The notes beneath the pieces were generated by a model that saw only the letters and a list, made by a program, of their open reading frames with translations, made no database searches and was not told where the DNA came from. A stretch of DNA of 64,000 nt from Orientallactaga sibirica (lineage: Eukaryota; Chordata; Mammalia; Rodentia; Dipodidae), in the NCBI GenBank assembly GCA_036365145.1, contig JAEOAD010000982.1, positions 6,102,001 through 6,166,000 of the forward strand. The letters are read 5' to 3'. The stretch's first letter is position 1; the number at the start of each line of letters is the position of its first letter. A program made the position numbers and the translations under genes. Below, piece by piece: positions 55,149 to 64,000 of the stretch.

Positions 55149-55160
55149 TTAAGTTGATAA

Positions 55161-55465
55161 GTTCCTATTGTGTTTATGTAACATATGTTTCTTTTTAAAA
55201 GAACACTAAGGTTAAACTTTTGGAATTTGCATACAAAATTGGAGTTCTGATTAAGAGACTGTAGCAAACATTTTTCTGTGCCATAAATATAACTTTAAAA
55301 GAGAAGGGATTCCTTGCATAGTGCCCCTTCAGGAATGCAGATAAAAAAGAGAGAAAAGCCTTCATTCCTTATTTACTGCAGCTGCAAAAATAATCTCGGT
55401 CAGGTCTTCTTAAGTATTTTCCACCTGGGACACCTTTTCACCTGAGAAAATTTTTTTACCAGGCC
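55161..55465. other. Unique, AT-rich
   Basis: Nothing recognised. Confidence 0.4.
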
Positions 55466-55470
55466 CCTAG

Positions 55471-55787
55471 TGTTGTAGTCACCTTCATGTTGCTGGGGCG
55501 AAACAGCTTATGGGGAGGAAAGGATTTATTTCAGGCTTAAATTTTTAGGAGAAGCTTCCTCGTAGTCCAAGAAGCTGGTTCACTTCATCATATATTCATA
55601 GCAGAGAGAAAACCAACAGGCCGATTTCAAGCTGGCTCAGAACACACCCTAGAGATGGACTCAGAATCTGCCCCCAGTGACATACCTCCTCCAGTACAGC
55701 TCTGCCTGCTGGAGAGTTAAGTAGAAAGCTTTATCTTAATCCAAGATAGCTGAGGCTCTGGCGCCATGTACATTCAAAATCACCACA
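55471..55787 (-). mobile_element. Solo LTR, MaLR/ERVL type
   Basis: 317-bp plus-strand 'tgttgtagtc...aaatcaccaca'. Flanks 'cctag' and 'ccaag' are a 5-bp duplication with one mismatch. Related to the LTRs at 47558 and 63924. Confidence 0.75.
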
Positions 55788-55862
55788 CCAAGTATATAGA
55801 TATATAAATAGTTACATGCATCAAACACTTACTGATAGTAAAGTATAAAGAAAATTACTCTA

Positions 55863-56070
55863 GGGCTGGAGAGATGGCTTAGCAGTTAAAGTGCTAGCCT
55901 GCAAAGCCTAAGGACCCAGGTTCAATTCCCCAAGATCCACTTAAGCCAGATGCACAAGGTGGCACATGTGTCTGAAGTTGGTTTGCAGTGGCTGGAGGCC
56001 CTGGTGAATCCGCTTGTGATCTATATATCTCGTCCCCCCAATAAATAAGTAAATAAAATTTAAAAACTAG
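55863..56070 (+). mobile_element. B2-type SINE, first of three
   Basis: Preceded by 'aaaattactctag'. Confidence 0.93.
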
Positions 56071-56091
56071 TTTAAAAATAAAATTAGTCTA

Positions 56092-56300
56092 GGGTTGGAG
56101 AGATGGCTCAACAGTTACGGCACTGGTCTGCAAAGCCTAATAACCCAGGCTCAATTCCCCAGTACTTGGGTAAAGCCAGATGCACAGTGATGCATGCATG
56201 TGGAGCTCATTTGCAGTGGGCTGGAGGCCCTGGAGCACCCATTCATAATCATATTCTCTCTCTGGGTCTCTGCTTGCAAATAAATAATAAAATTTTAAAG
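56092..56300 (+). mobile_element. B2-type SINE, second of three
   Basis: Preceded by 'aaaattagtctag', one base different from the flank of the first copy. Confidence 0.93.
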
Positions 56301-56310
56301 AAAATTATTT

Positions 56311-56545
56311 GAGCTGGAGAGATGGCTTAAAGGTTAAGGTGCTTGCCTATAAAGCCGAAGGACCCAGGTTCGATTCTCAAGGACCCACGTAAGCCAGATG
56401 CACATGGTGGTGCATGCGTCTGGAGTTCCTTTGCAGTGGCTAGAGGCCCTGGGGTGCCCATTATCTATCTCCATTCTCTGTCTTTCTCTGTATCTGCTTC
56501 TTTTTCTCTCTCTCACATGCGAACGAATAAATATATTTTTTTAAT
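56311..56545 (+). mobile_element. B2-type SINE, third of three
   Basis: Preceded by 'gaaaattatttga'. Intact A and B box regions ('caggttcgattctc'). Confidence 0.94.
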
Positions 56546-56990
56546 TTGACCATTAAATATAAAAGCAGATTTGCATACTAATAAGGTGTATGCACTTGTT
56601 TATTTTTACATGAAATATTATATCTTGGCTGAATATTTGATATTACAAGACAGTGAGCATCTTCAGTGGTTTTCACAATTGATTGCCATTTTTACTTTCT
56701 ATTCATCCATACTCAGAATGCTGTTTTGCATGAATACATAGTACAAAATGGCACAAGTAGGTTTAAGGTCATTGCAGAAATTGTTGGAAATTCTGTCATA
56801 ATCCCAAGCCAACATTTATTGAATGACTTTTCTTTTAAAAGAAAGTGAAATCAGCCACTCAAATGGCATTTTTAACTTTCTAGCTCAGTACTCATTGGAT
56901 ACTTAAGTATGTGCTAAGGAATGATGGGAAAATGTTAAATGTCTTTTTTTTAAATAATTAAACCATTTTGCCTTTATAAAAATAGACAGT
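56546..56990. other. Unique, AT-rich
   Basis: Nothing recognised. Confidence 0.4.
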
Positions 56991-56992
56991 TT

Positions 56993-57156
56993 AGCTGGGC
57001 GTGGTGGTGTACGCATTTAATCCCAGCACTAGGGAGGCAGAGGTAGGAGGATTGCTGTGAGTTCAAGGCCACCCTGAAACTACATAGTGAATTTCAGGTC
57101 AGCCTGGGCTAGAGTGAGACCCTACCTCGAAAAATCAAAAAAAAAAAAAAAAAAAA
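56993..57156 (+). mobile_element. B1 SINE
   Basis: Complete, A-tail about 20. 'gacagttt' on both sides. Confidence 0.94.
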
Positions 57157-57495
57157 GAATGGACAGTTTTATATATATATAGTAAAAACACTGGAGCACA
57201 TAGCATATAATCTTGAATCTGAGCTGAGGCGTTTCAGACAGCTTTAGATGGTGTGGCACTTGTGGCGTAAGAACTTGTATAGTGTAAAGTGCATGTGTTG
57301 TGTGTTCCCAACCAAGCCAACAGTGAGTTCCTCATGGCAACAAAGGCAAGCACTGCCAGATACCCTTTGAATTCACCACACATTTGATGTCGAATTACTC
57401 ATTTTTGGTCATTGTGCATTCAAGTACATGACTACATGCGGAGTTACACCCACAGTTTAAGAAGCTATGCTATAAATAAAATGTATTCTCAAAGT
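57157..57495. other. Unique stretch
   Basis: Nothing recognised. Confidence 0.4.
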
Positions 57496-57496
57496 G

Positions 57497-57694
57497 ATTT
57501 TATTTATTTATGAGCGATAGAGAATTGGTGCACCAGGACCTCCAGCCACTGCAATTGAACTGCAGATGCATGTGCTACCTTATGCATATGTGAGACCTTG
57601 TGCATCTGGCTTAGGTGGGTTCTGGGGAGTTAAACCTGGGTCCTTGGGCTTTGCAGGCAAGTACCATAACTACTAAGCCATCTCTCCAGCCCCA
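57497..57694 (-). mobile_element. B2-type SINE, central duplication
   Basis: Extra 'cttatgcatatgtgagacct' in the centre. Confidence 0.92.
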
Positions 57695-57721
57695 AAAGTG
57701 ATGTTTTTAACCGTGAAATAA

Positions 57722-57876
57722 GGCTGGGAGTGGTGGCACACACCTTTAATTCCAGCACTCAGGATGCAGAGGTAGTTGGATTGGTGTGAGTTTGAGCCCA
57801 GCCTGAGACTACATAGTGAATTCCAGGTCAGGCTGGGCTAGAGCGAGACCCTACCTCAAAAAAACAAAAACAAACC
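57722..57876 (+). mobile_element. B1 SINE
   Basis: Full-length, (AAAAAC) tail. Confidence 0.93.
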
Positions 57877-58190
57877 CAGATCATTAACCATGAGATAATA
57901 TGAGGAAATAATTAATGCATTGCCAATTTTTGCCTCACCATGTCCATTTTCAAGCAAGTGCCTTTAATTGATGAGCCATCTCCCCATCACTACCATACCC
58001 ATTTTCATACTTTCATGAGTATTTTAATTCCCAGTGGATAAAGGCTCATATAGACCTGCCCTACTTCTTGGCCCTATTATTTTATTAAAAATAACATTTA
58101 TTTTGGTAAGGCATTGCCATCTTGGCACACTTACATTTGTTTCAGCCAAATACTGTCATAGATTTCAGGCTCCCAAAATCTCTTAAAAAT
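57877..58190. other. Mostly unique
   Basis: 57950-57988 ('tgatgagccatctcccca') is a scrap of a reversed SINE head. The rest is not recognised. Confidence 0.4.
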
Positions 58191-58200
58191 TGCACATTGG

Positions 58201-58459
58201 GGGCTGGAGAGATGGCTTAGGGGTTAAGGCACCTGCCTCCTAAGCCTAAGAACACTGGTTCCAATCTCCAGGTCCCACGTTTAGCCAGATGCAAAGTGAC
58301 GCAAGGGCGCAGTGCCGCACTTGACCACAAGGGGGCGCACACATCTGGATTTTGTTCGCAGCAGCTGAGACACTGCTGGCGCGCCCATCTCTGTCTTCCT
58401 CTCCCTGTCTCTGTCTCTCTCTGTGTGTCTCTCCAAAAAAATAATAAAAAATTTAAAAA
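58201..58459 (+). mobile_element. B2-type SINE, block-insertion subfamily
   Basis: 10-bp duplication 'tgcacattgg' at 58191-58200 and 58460-58469. Extra block 'gtgacgcaagggcgcagtgc' plus 'ttgaccacaag' between 'agatgcaaa' and 'ggggcgcacacat', CpGs retained. Confidence 0.96.
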
Positions 58460-58493
58460 TGCACATTGGTTATTCCTTTTGTTGAACATATGA

Positions 58494-58611
58494 TTTTTTT
58501 TTTTGAGGAAGATTCTTAAGATGTTGCCCATGTAGGCCTTGAATTCAGAATCTTCCTGACTCGGCCTCCCGAGTGCTCAGATTACAGGCCTCCAGCACCT
58601 TGTGTGGCTGA
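58494..58611 (-). mobile_element. Old B1 SINE
   Basis: 'gttgcccatgtaggccttga' and 'cggcctcccgagtgctcaga'. Confidence 0.75.
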
Positions 58612-58809
58612 ATAAAACATTACAACAATCAAATCTCAAGTTATTGGACTGTTTAAGTAACTCATGTGCTAATGTGTCAATCAGAAAACTGTCTTTAAAT
58701 TTTCAGCATGTCGGAAAGTTTTCCATGAGGAAATTTGGGAAATGGAGGCTGTGTTCTATATGGGGGAGCACCTGTGTGGGTCTCAGGTACACATCGAAAT
58801 TCGTCACAA

Positions 58810-58979
58810 GCCGGGCGTGGTGGCGCACGCCTTTAATCCCAGCACTCAGGAGGCAGAGGTAGGAGGATCGCCAAGAGTTCGAGGCCACCCTGAGACTACA
58901 TAGTTAATTCCAGGTCAGCCTGGACCAGAGTGGGACCCTACCTTGCAAAACCAAAAAAAAAAAAAAAAAAAAAAAAACA
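58810..58979 (+). mobile_element. B1 SINE, young
   Basis: CpG-rich 5' end intact and an A-tail of over 20. Confidence 0.95.
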
Positions 58980-59165
58980 AAGTTTGCCTACTGCTCAGAG
59001 GTCTGAGAGTGTGACAGGGGAGTGATCACGTAGCTCTATAAGTGGCTGCTGTGGCACCTTGGTTCTACGTGTCCAAGGATTCCTCCGTGCAAATGCATCA
59101 TAAGATTGTAGTGGGTGAGATTCATGGCAAATACTGAATTCTTTAATGTATTTTGTTGTTTGTTT

Positions 59166-59240
59166 TGTTGGTGGAGGTGCTGGGGATTGAACCCAAAGCC
59201 TTGCACACTCTAGGCAAGTGCTCAACTATTGAGCTATATG
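59166..59240 (-). mobile_element. ID element, old
   Basis: 'gctggggattgaacccaaag', 'ctaggcaagtgctcaactat'. Confidence 0.75.
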
Positions 59241-59404
59241 TCCAGCTTGGGGTTTTGTATCTCTACCTTTGCACTCTATGATACACAATGACTCATCAAG
59301 GCTTTCAGCAAGTCTGTCCCCCAGTAGATAGAAAGATCTATACTGTGGTTATTCAGGTGCCGACTGGAGCTAACTTACAAATGTGCAAACTCTCGCCCTG
59401 TTGC

Positions 59405-59510
59405 CTCCTAGCCCTGGGACTTGGGTCCCCATCCTTGGGGGTTGTGTTTCTTCATCTGTAATAGTGAGATAACAGTAGCCCTATAAAAATACAGAGGTCA
59501 CTTCTGCAGG
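59405..59510 (+). mobile_element. MIR-like SINE
   Basis: 'gtttcttcatctgtaatagt' followed by 'gagataacagtagcc' matches the core of MIR, an old mammalian tRNA-derived SINE. Confidence 0.5.
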
Positions 59511-59730
59511 ATGTAATACATGCCTACCTTATTAGCACTCTGTGTTCTAAGTACTTAAAGTGTTTTACTCATTGTAAGGTTTGAGTAAGTTCTAAGCACT
59601 TGAGCCAGTTGATATGGCATGTATGCATGCATGCATGCCAGTTGTTTTGGACTGGGGAACCGTTTTTCAGGTGACACATCTTAAACACATACCAAATAAC
59701 CTGGAAAATACCATTCTAAAAACCGTACTT

Positions 59731-59870
59731 GAGTCAGAGCAGGTGGCATAGGCCTGTAATGAAAGCTTCTTGGGAAGCTTAGGCAAAAGATCACAAGTTT
59801 AAGACCTGCCTCCGCTGCAGAGCTAATTCAAGGCCAGCCTGGGTAACTTAAACTCTGTCTCAATTTTTAA
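59731..59870 (+). mobile_element. Old B1 SINE
   Basis: 'ggcctgtaatgaaagcttct' to 'actctgtctcaattttt'. Confidence 0.7.
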
Positions 59871-59883
59871 AAAATGAGAAAAG

Positions 59884-60127
59884 GGGGCTGGAGACATGGC
59901 TTGGAAGTTAAAAGCACTTGCTTACAAAGCCTGGTGGCCTGAGTTCAATTCCCTAGTGCCCACTAAAAGCCAGATGGACAAAGTGGTACATGCCCCTGCA
60001 GTTCATTTGCAGTGGCAGGAGGCCCTCATGTGCCCATTTTCTCTCTCCCCCTCTCCCTTCCCCCGTCTGTATGTGTGTATGCATGCTTCTTTCTCTTTCT
60101 CTTTCTCTCAAATAAATAAAATATTTT
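59884..60127 (+). mobile_element. B2-type SINE
   Basis: Left flank 'aaatgagaaaagg' recurs as 'aagtgagaaaagg' at 60303-60315, beyond the B1 inserted in its tail. Confidence 0.92.
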
Positions 60128-60287
60128 TTTTGTTTTGTTTTGTTTTTCGAGGTAGGGTCTCACTCTGGTCCAGGCTGACCTGGAATTAACTATGTAGTCT
60201 CAGGGTAGCCTCGAACTCATGGCGATCCTCCTACCTCTGCCTCCCAAGTGCTGGGATTAAAGGCGTGCGCCACCACGTCCGGCTTTT
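60128..60287 (-). mobile_element. B1 SINE in the B2 tail
   Basis: Perfect 15-bp duplication 'taaataaaatatttt' at 60113-60127 and 60288-60302. Confidence 0.97.
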
Positions 60288-60316
60288 TAAATAAAATATT
60301 TTAAGTGAGAAAAGGA

Positions 60317-60475
60317 GCCAGGTATGGTGGCACACGCCTTTAATCCCAGCACTTGGGAGACAGAGGTAGGAGGAGTTCGAGGCCACTCTGAGACTACATA
60401 GTGAATTCCAGGTCAGCCCAAGCTAGAGTGAGACCCTTCCTCAAAAAAAAAAAAATAATAATAATAATAGCAAAA
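60317..60475 (+). mobile_element. B1 SINE
   Basis: Perfect 14-bp duplication 'aagtgagaaaagga' at 60303-60316 and 60476-60489; (AAT)n tail. Confidence 0.97.
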
Positions 60476-60486
60476 AAGTGAGAAAA

Positions 60487-60572
60487 GGACTGGGGAAGTA
60501 GGTAGGTCTGTGGTAGAGTGCTTGCCTGCCATGCCTAAGGCCCTAGGTTGGATCCGTAGTATGCCACACTCC
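60487..60572 (+). mobile_element. ID-like SINE, old
   Basis: 'tctgtggtagagtgcttgcc', 'aaggccctaggttggatcc'. Confidence 0.7.
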
Positions 60573-61205
60573 ACCCACGTGAACCTACTCCCTCTTATTT
60601 AAAATCTCCACTTGATTCCTTTCCATGTTTATTTGTAGGTTTTCTTTCCATTTTATGAGGCACTTGCTAAGTCGCTGCCCTACCCCCCAGGCCTCTGACT
60701 CTCATCTGGCTTTAATGCGTTGGTGCCGTGTGTTAGAATCTGAAGGTCATGAAAGCTGCTGACTTAGATGAACAGAATGAGTTTGGAGTCTGCCTTGAAG
60801 CTGTAAGCAAGAGTCCACCTGAAAATTTGATTTGGACTGGTGTGTCCATTTCCATGGTGGCCTGAGTCCATGGCTGGCAGGCGGGAGGAAGGCCCCTTTG
60901 CTGTACGTTGGCTTCTTCATAGACAGCTGAAGGCGTTTTCTCATATGTTGATTTGATTTTATAGTCGGTGGTTGCATTGTTAAACATTTCATTTACAAGT
61001 CATAAGATTGCACATTTATCTTTTTGAGATCCAAACACACCCAGGCACATCCTCCGTGACTCCAAGTTGTATGTGTGTTATTTCACCTTCCATAGTTCAC
61101 CTTGTGAAATCGGGCAGTCATGAAAAGATCAACTTAGTGACTTGATTATTGCAACAGAGCATCTCTGCATTGTCACCTGATCCCTGGGGGCGGGTTAATC
61201 TTTCC
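60573..61205. other. Unique stretch with overlapping minus frames
   Basis: Frames of 84 and 81 codons at 60733-60992 overlap in different registers. Neither product is recognised. Confidence 0.35.
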
Positions 61206-61361
61206 TGCACTCAGATGGTCTTGTGCACTGCGGTGTGTCTAGCTACATCCCTGGCCTGTAACCCAGTAGATGCCAGGAACGTATCTGCCTCTACTTGGTA
61301 TCCCCAGACATTGCCTGAGATCCCCTCAGTGGTAGAATATAGTTGCTCCAGATTGAGAAGA
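61206..61361 (+). mobile_element. MER20-like DNA transposon
   Basis: 'gctacatccctggcctgtaa', 'cccagtagatgccaggaacg' and 'ccccagacattgcctgagat', then 'cagattgagaa', follow the 3' part of MER20. Confidence 0.7.
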
Positions 61362-61774
61362 ACTTTATTAAAATATGGAGTCATGAAGATCTTGTACTTT
61401 CGTTGAGAATTAGCTATGTAACGGGTACCATGAGTAGGAAAGTACTTTTGTTTGCACTGAGTCAAGTGTTCAGTAAAAACTTAGTCAATAGAGGAAGGGT
61501 TTGTCTGAAGCAGCTATAAGGGGATCTGCAGAACTGAGTGTGGTGTGAACTTAAGGTGTAGATGGTGCTTGCCAAGCCAAGCTCTGGTGAGCTGTCATTT
61601 GCCAGCAGTGGCTTTGAGCAGCAGGGACCTGGCTTCTTGTGCAAACCGGCTGCTTTGCTTGCTGGAGCCCCAATATCTGTCCGCTCCCCAGGTGCCAGCT
61701 CAACCTCTGCCTTTCATGTTTGGGAAGAGGAAATTATCTGGGGAATGATGTATGCTCCTCAGTAAGGCCCCCAA
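61362..61774. other. Unique stretch
   Basis: Three overlapping plus frames of 66-67 codons in different registers at 61545-61839, no recognised product. Confidence 0.35.
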
Positions 61775-62245
61775 GCAATGGAAAACAGCTCCTCATACAT
61801 GCATGCATATTCATGGCACTATTATTCACGCGAGCCTGACACCCATCCCTAGGTCAGTGAATAAACGCAATTTGGCCATTGGCACAATGGAATAGTGTTT
61901 GGCCATAAAAAGCAATGAAGTACAGACTCATGGTGCAACATAGTGGATGTTAGGAGCATGTTCAGTGAAAGAAGCCAGACTCAGAAGGTTATCCACCATG
62001 TTGTAAGGTTTCCCATAAATATGCCAAACCAGCAAATCCATAGAGACATACACCCAGCTAACAGTTGCAGTGCCTGGGAAAGGAGGAATGGGGAGGGACT
62101 GCTAAATAGGTAAAGGGTTTTTGTCTGGTATGATGGGTCTTTTGGAACTCCATATGGCTGGTGGTCCGAAGAAGATTTGATTGTGCTAAATGCCACCAAA
62201 CTGCATACTTCTAGAATGGTGAATTTTATGTCAAGTGAGGTTTTT
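61775..62245 (+). mobile_element. L1M 3' end
   Basis: 'ggaatagtgtttggccataa', 'gtgaaagaagccagactcag', 'gcaaatccatagagacatac' and 'gaatggtgaattttatgtca' follow the ORF2 end and 3' UTR of an old L1. Confidence 0.8.
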
Positions 62246-62249
62246 GGTG

Positions 62250-62405
62250 GTTTGGTTTGGTTTTTCAAAGTAAGGTCTTGCTATATCTCAGGCTGACCTG
62301 GAACTCACTATGTAGTCTCAGACTGGCCTTGAACTTACAGCAATCCTCCTACCTCTGCCTCCAAAGTGCTGGAATTAATTAAAGGCATGTGCCACCATGC
62401 CTGGC
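62250..62405 (-). mobile_element. B1 SINE
   Basis: Reversed B1 inserted at the L1M 3' end; 'aagtgag' recurs on both sides. Confidence 0.93.
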
Positions 62406-62557
62406 TCTTTATTTTTTTTTGAAGTGAGTAATTTTTTAACCTCACCTAAAAAGAAAGAAACATGAAGAAGTAACTTGCCAAGAATGCAGGAGTCTATTAC
62501 TGAGGTGGAGCCAGAAGTGTTATGTTTTTTTCAGGTAAATGAATCTTCAAGACACGG

Positions 62558-62910
62558 TGTGGTAGTTTGAATTGATGGCCCCCAATATATTCAGTGTTTT
62601 ATTAGTTTATGGTTTGCATCTGCAGCCACTTGGCTGGAGGTAATGTCTCTGGGTGGATCTTAAGGTGTGGTGCTGGGTTTGAGATTCCATTGTAAAGATA
62701 TGCAAAGTGTGTCCAGTAGGAGTTTCTGAAGTGTGCTGTGCTGTGTGGCTGGTGGCTTTTCTCTCTCTTGCCTGGTCCTGTAAGAGCAGGCTACTTCTCC
62801 TGCCATTATAGAACTTCCCCTGGATCTGTAAGCTCCAATAAATATCCCTTCCTCCATAGCTGTGCCTGGACTGGAAGTTCATCTCAGCCAACCTTAAGTT
62901 GTCTGCTACA
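62558..62910 (+). mobile_element. Solo LTR, MaLR/ERVL type, sense copy
   Basis: 353-bp 'tgtggtagtt...tctgctaca'. Flanks 'cacgg' and 'caggg' are a 5-bp duplication with one mismatch. Carries AATAAA at 62837-62842, which fixes the LTR sense strand. Same family as 29371 and 34352. Confidence 0.82.
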
Positions 62911-63045
62911 CAGGGTTTCCTCATGTAGTGATATGAATATTTTAAAACTAGACATCATCTTTAAAGGGGTAATCTTTTTAAATGGTGAATGCCCTCATAG
63001 GCAAGGAATATAAACTCCCAAATGAATGCTTTCACGGAACATACT

Positions 63046-63216
63046 TTCTTTTAAAATATTTATTTGTTTGCAAGAGAAAGAAACAGGTGTGTCAGGGCCT
63101 CTTACTACATGTGCCACTTTGTGTTTCTAACTGTGTGTGTGTACCAGGGAATAGAACCCAGGCCAGCAGGCTTTGCAAGCAAGCACCTTTAACTGCTGAG
63201 CCATCTTTCCATCCCC
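63046..63216 (-). mobile_element. B2-type SINE, shortened
   Basis: Reversed B2 lacking part of the 'gccactgcaaacgaactc' centre. Confidence 0.88.
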
Positions 63217-63244
63217 ATACTTTTTAAGATTTAAAAACAGCATT

Positions 63245-63470
63245 GAGGGCTGGAGAGATGGCTTAGCGGTTAAGGCACATGCCTGCAAAACATGAGGGCC
63301 CAGGTTCTATTCTCCAGGTCCCACGTAAGCCAGATGCACATGGTGGCACATGCATCTGGAGTTCATTTGCAGTGGCTAGAGGCACTGGTGTGCCCATTCT
63401 CTCTCTTTCTCTACCTCTCCCTTCCCCTCTCTCTCTGTCTCTAATAAATAAATAAAATAAAATCTTAAAA
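63245..63470 (+). mobile_element. B2-type SINE
   Basis: 12-bp duplication 'aaaaacagcatt' at 63233-63244 and 63471-63482. Confidence 0.96.
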
Positions 63471-63496
63471 AAAAACAGCATTAAAAGAAGCATTCA

Positions 63497-63658
63497 AGCC
63501 AGGCGTGGTAGCACACGCCTTTAATCCCAGCACTCGGGAGGCAGAGGTAGGAGGATTGCTGAGAGTTCGAGGCCACCCTGAAACTACATAGTTGATTCCA
63601 GGTCATCCTGGACCAGAGTGAGACCGTACCTTGCAAAACCAAAAAATAAAAATAAAAA
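63497..63658 (+). mobile_element. B1 SINE
   Basis: Complete, (AAAAAT) tail. Confidence 0.94.
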
Positions 63659-63668
63659 AAATTCATTG

Positions 63669-63891
63669 CTTTTTTTTTTTTTTTTTTTTTGGAGAGAGAG
63701 GAGGACAGATAGAGATGGGCACACCAGCAGCTGAGAACAGAATCCAGCTGCGTGCGCCCCCTTGTGGTCAAGTGCGGCACTGCGCCCTTGCGTCACTTTG
63801 CATCTGGCTAAACGTGGGACCTGGAGATTGGAACCAGTGTTCTTAGGCTTAAGAAGCAGGCGCCTTAACCACTAAGCCATCTCTCCAGCCC
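63669..63891 (-). mobile_element. B2-type SINE, block-insertion subfamily
   Basis: Reversed; poly-T of about 24, then the extra 'caagtgcggcactgcgccct' block. Confidence 0.95.
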
Positions 63892-63923
63892 TTTGTTTTT
63901 GTTGTTTTCTGAGGTAAGGTCTC
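63892..63923 (-). mobile_element. B1 start, interrupted
   Basis: 'gttttctgaggtaaggtctc' is the tail end of a reversed B1, cut by the LTR that follows. Confidence 0.7.
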
Positions 63924-64000
63924 TGTGGTGGCTTGTCAGGTGTCCCCCATAAACTTAAGTGTTCTGAATGCTGGGTTCCCAGCTGATGGAGATTTGGGAA
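63924..64000 (+). mobile_element. Solo LTR start, cut by window end
   Basis: 'tgtggtggcttgtcaggtgt' then 'cccagctgatggagatttgg'; same family as 47558 and 55471. Confidence 0.75.

Overview
This window is mammalian nuclear DNA from a rodent. I found no functional protein-coding gene, rRNA, tRNA or CRISPR array. The longest open frames fall on simple repeats or SINEs. Two SINE families dominate. One is a 7SL-derived B1. The other is a tRNA-derived B2-like element with the A box in 'agatggcttagcggttaa', a centre around 'agccagatgcacaagg', and a CT-rich 3' end running into (AAATA)n. ID and B3 elements and MaLR-type LTRs are also present. The B1 variant ('gaggccaccctgagactaca') and this B2 form match what I remember of jerboa (Dipodidae, e.g. 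Jaculus). Rodent is near certain; jerboa is an inference. The window is probably intergenic or intronic.

Layout. 0-9 kb: old L1M fragments on the minus strand, scattered B1/B2, and a G-quadruplex motif near 4.7 kb. 9-19 kb: B3 and B2 elements, some nested, and a unique 13.4-14.6 kb block with a possible minus-strand exon. 19.2-20.4 kb: the 3' end of a rodent L1 on the minus strand. 20-27 kb: dense SINEs, a MER20-like element and two MLT1/MST-like LTR pieces side by side. 28-31 kb: two B3s, a solo LTR, a 457-nt pure-purine GAA/GGA array, and an MLT1-like LTR with nested insertions. 31-42 kb: the most repeat-poor part, with 38.3-40.4 kb free of recognised repeats. 42.1-42.8 kb: a B1 cluster with the structure of an unequal crossover. 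43-50 kb: SINE-rich, with a near-consensus ID. 50.5-51 kb: a tailless B1 and a broken STMP1 retrocopy. 51-64 kb: B2 stacks, a B2 subfamily with an extra central block, LTRs of the family seen at 29 kb, a MIR, a MER20 and an L1M 3' end.

No genes work together here. The content is a record of retrotransposition: many insertions keep perfect 10-17 bp target-site duplications, so the order of several nested events can be read. The most informative items are the B1-B1 chimera at 42.25-42.8 kb, the 3'-truncated B1 at 50.55 kb, the solo-LTR family with 5-bp duplications, the STMP1 retropseudogene and the purine array. I did not find a convincing new molecular system. Family names were assigned by recognising consensus sequence from memory, not by a database search.
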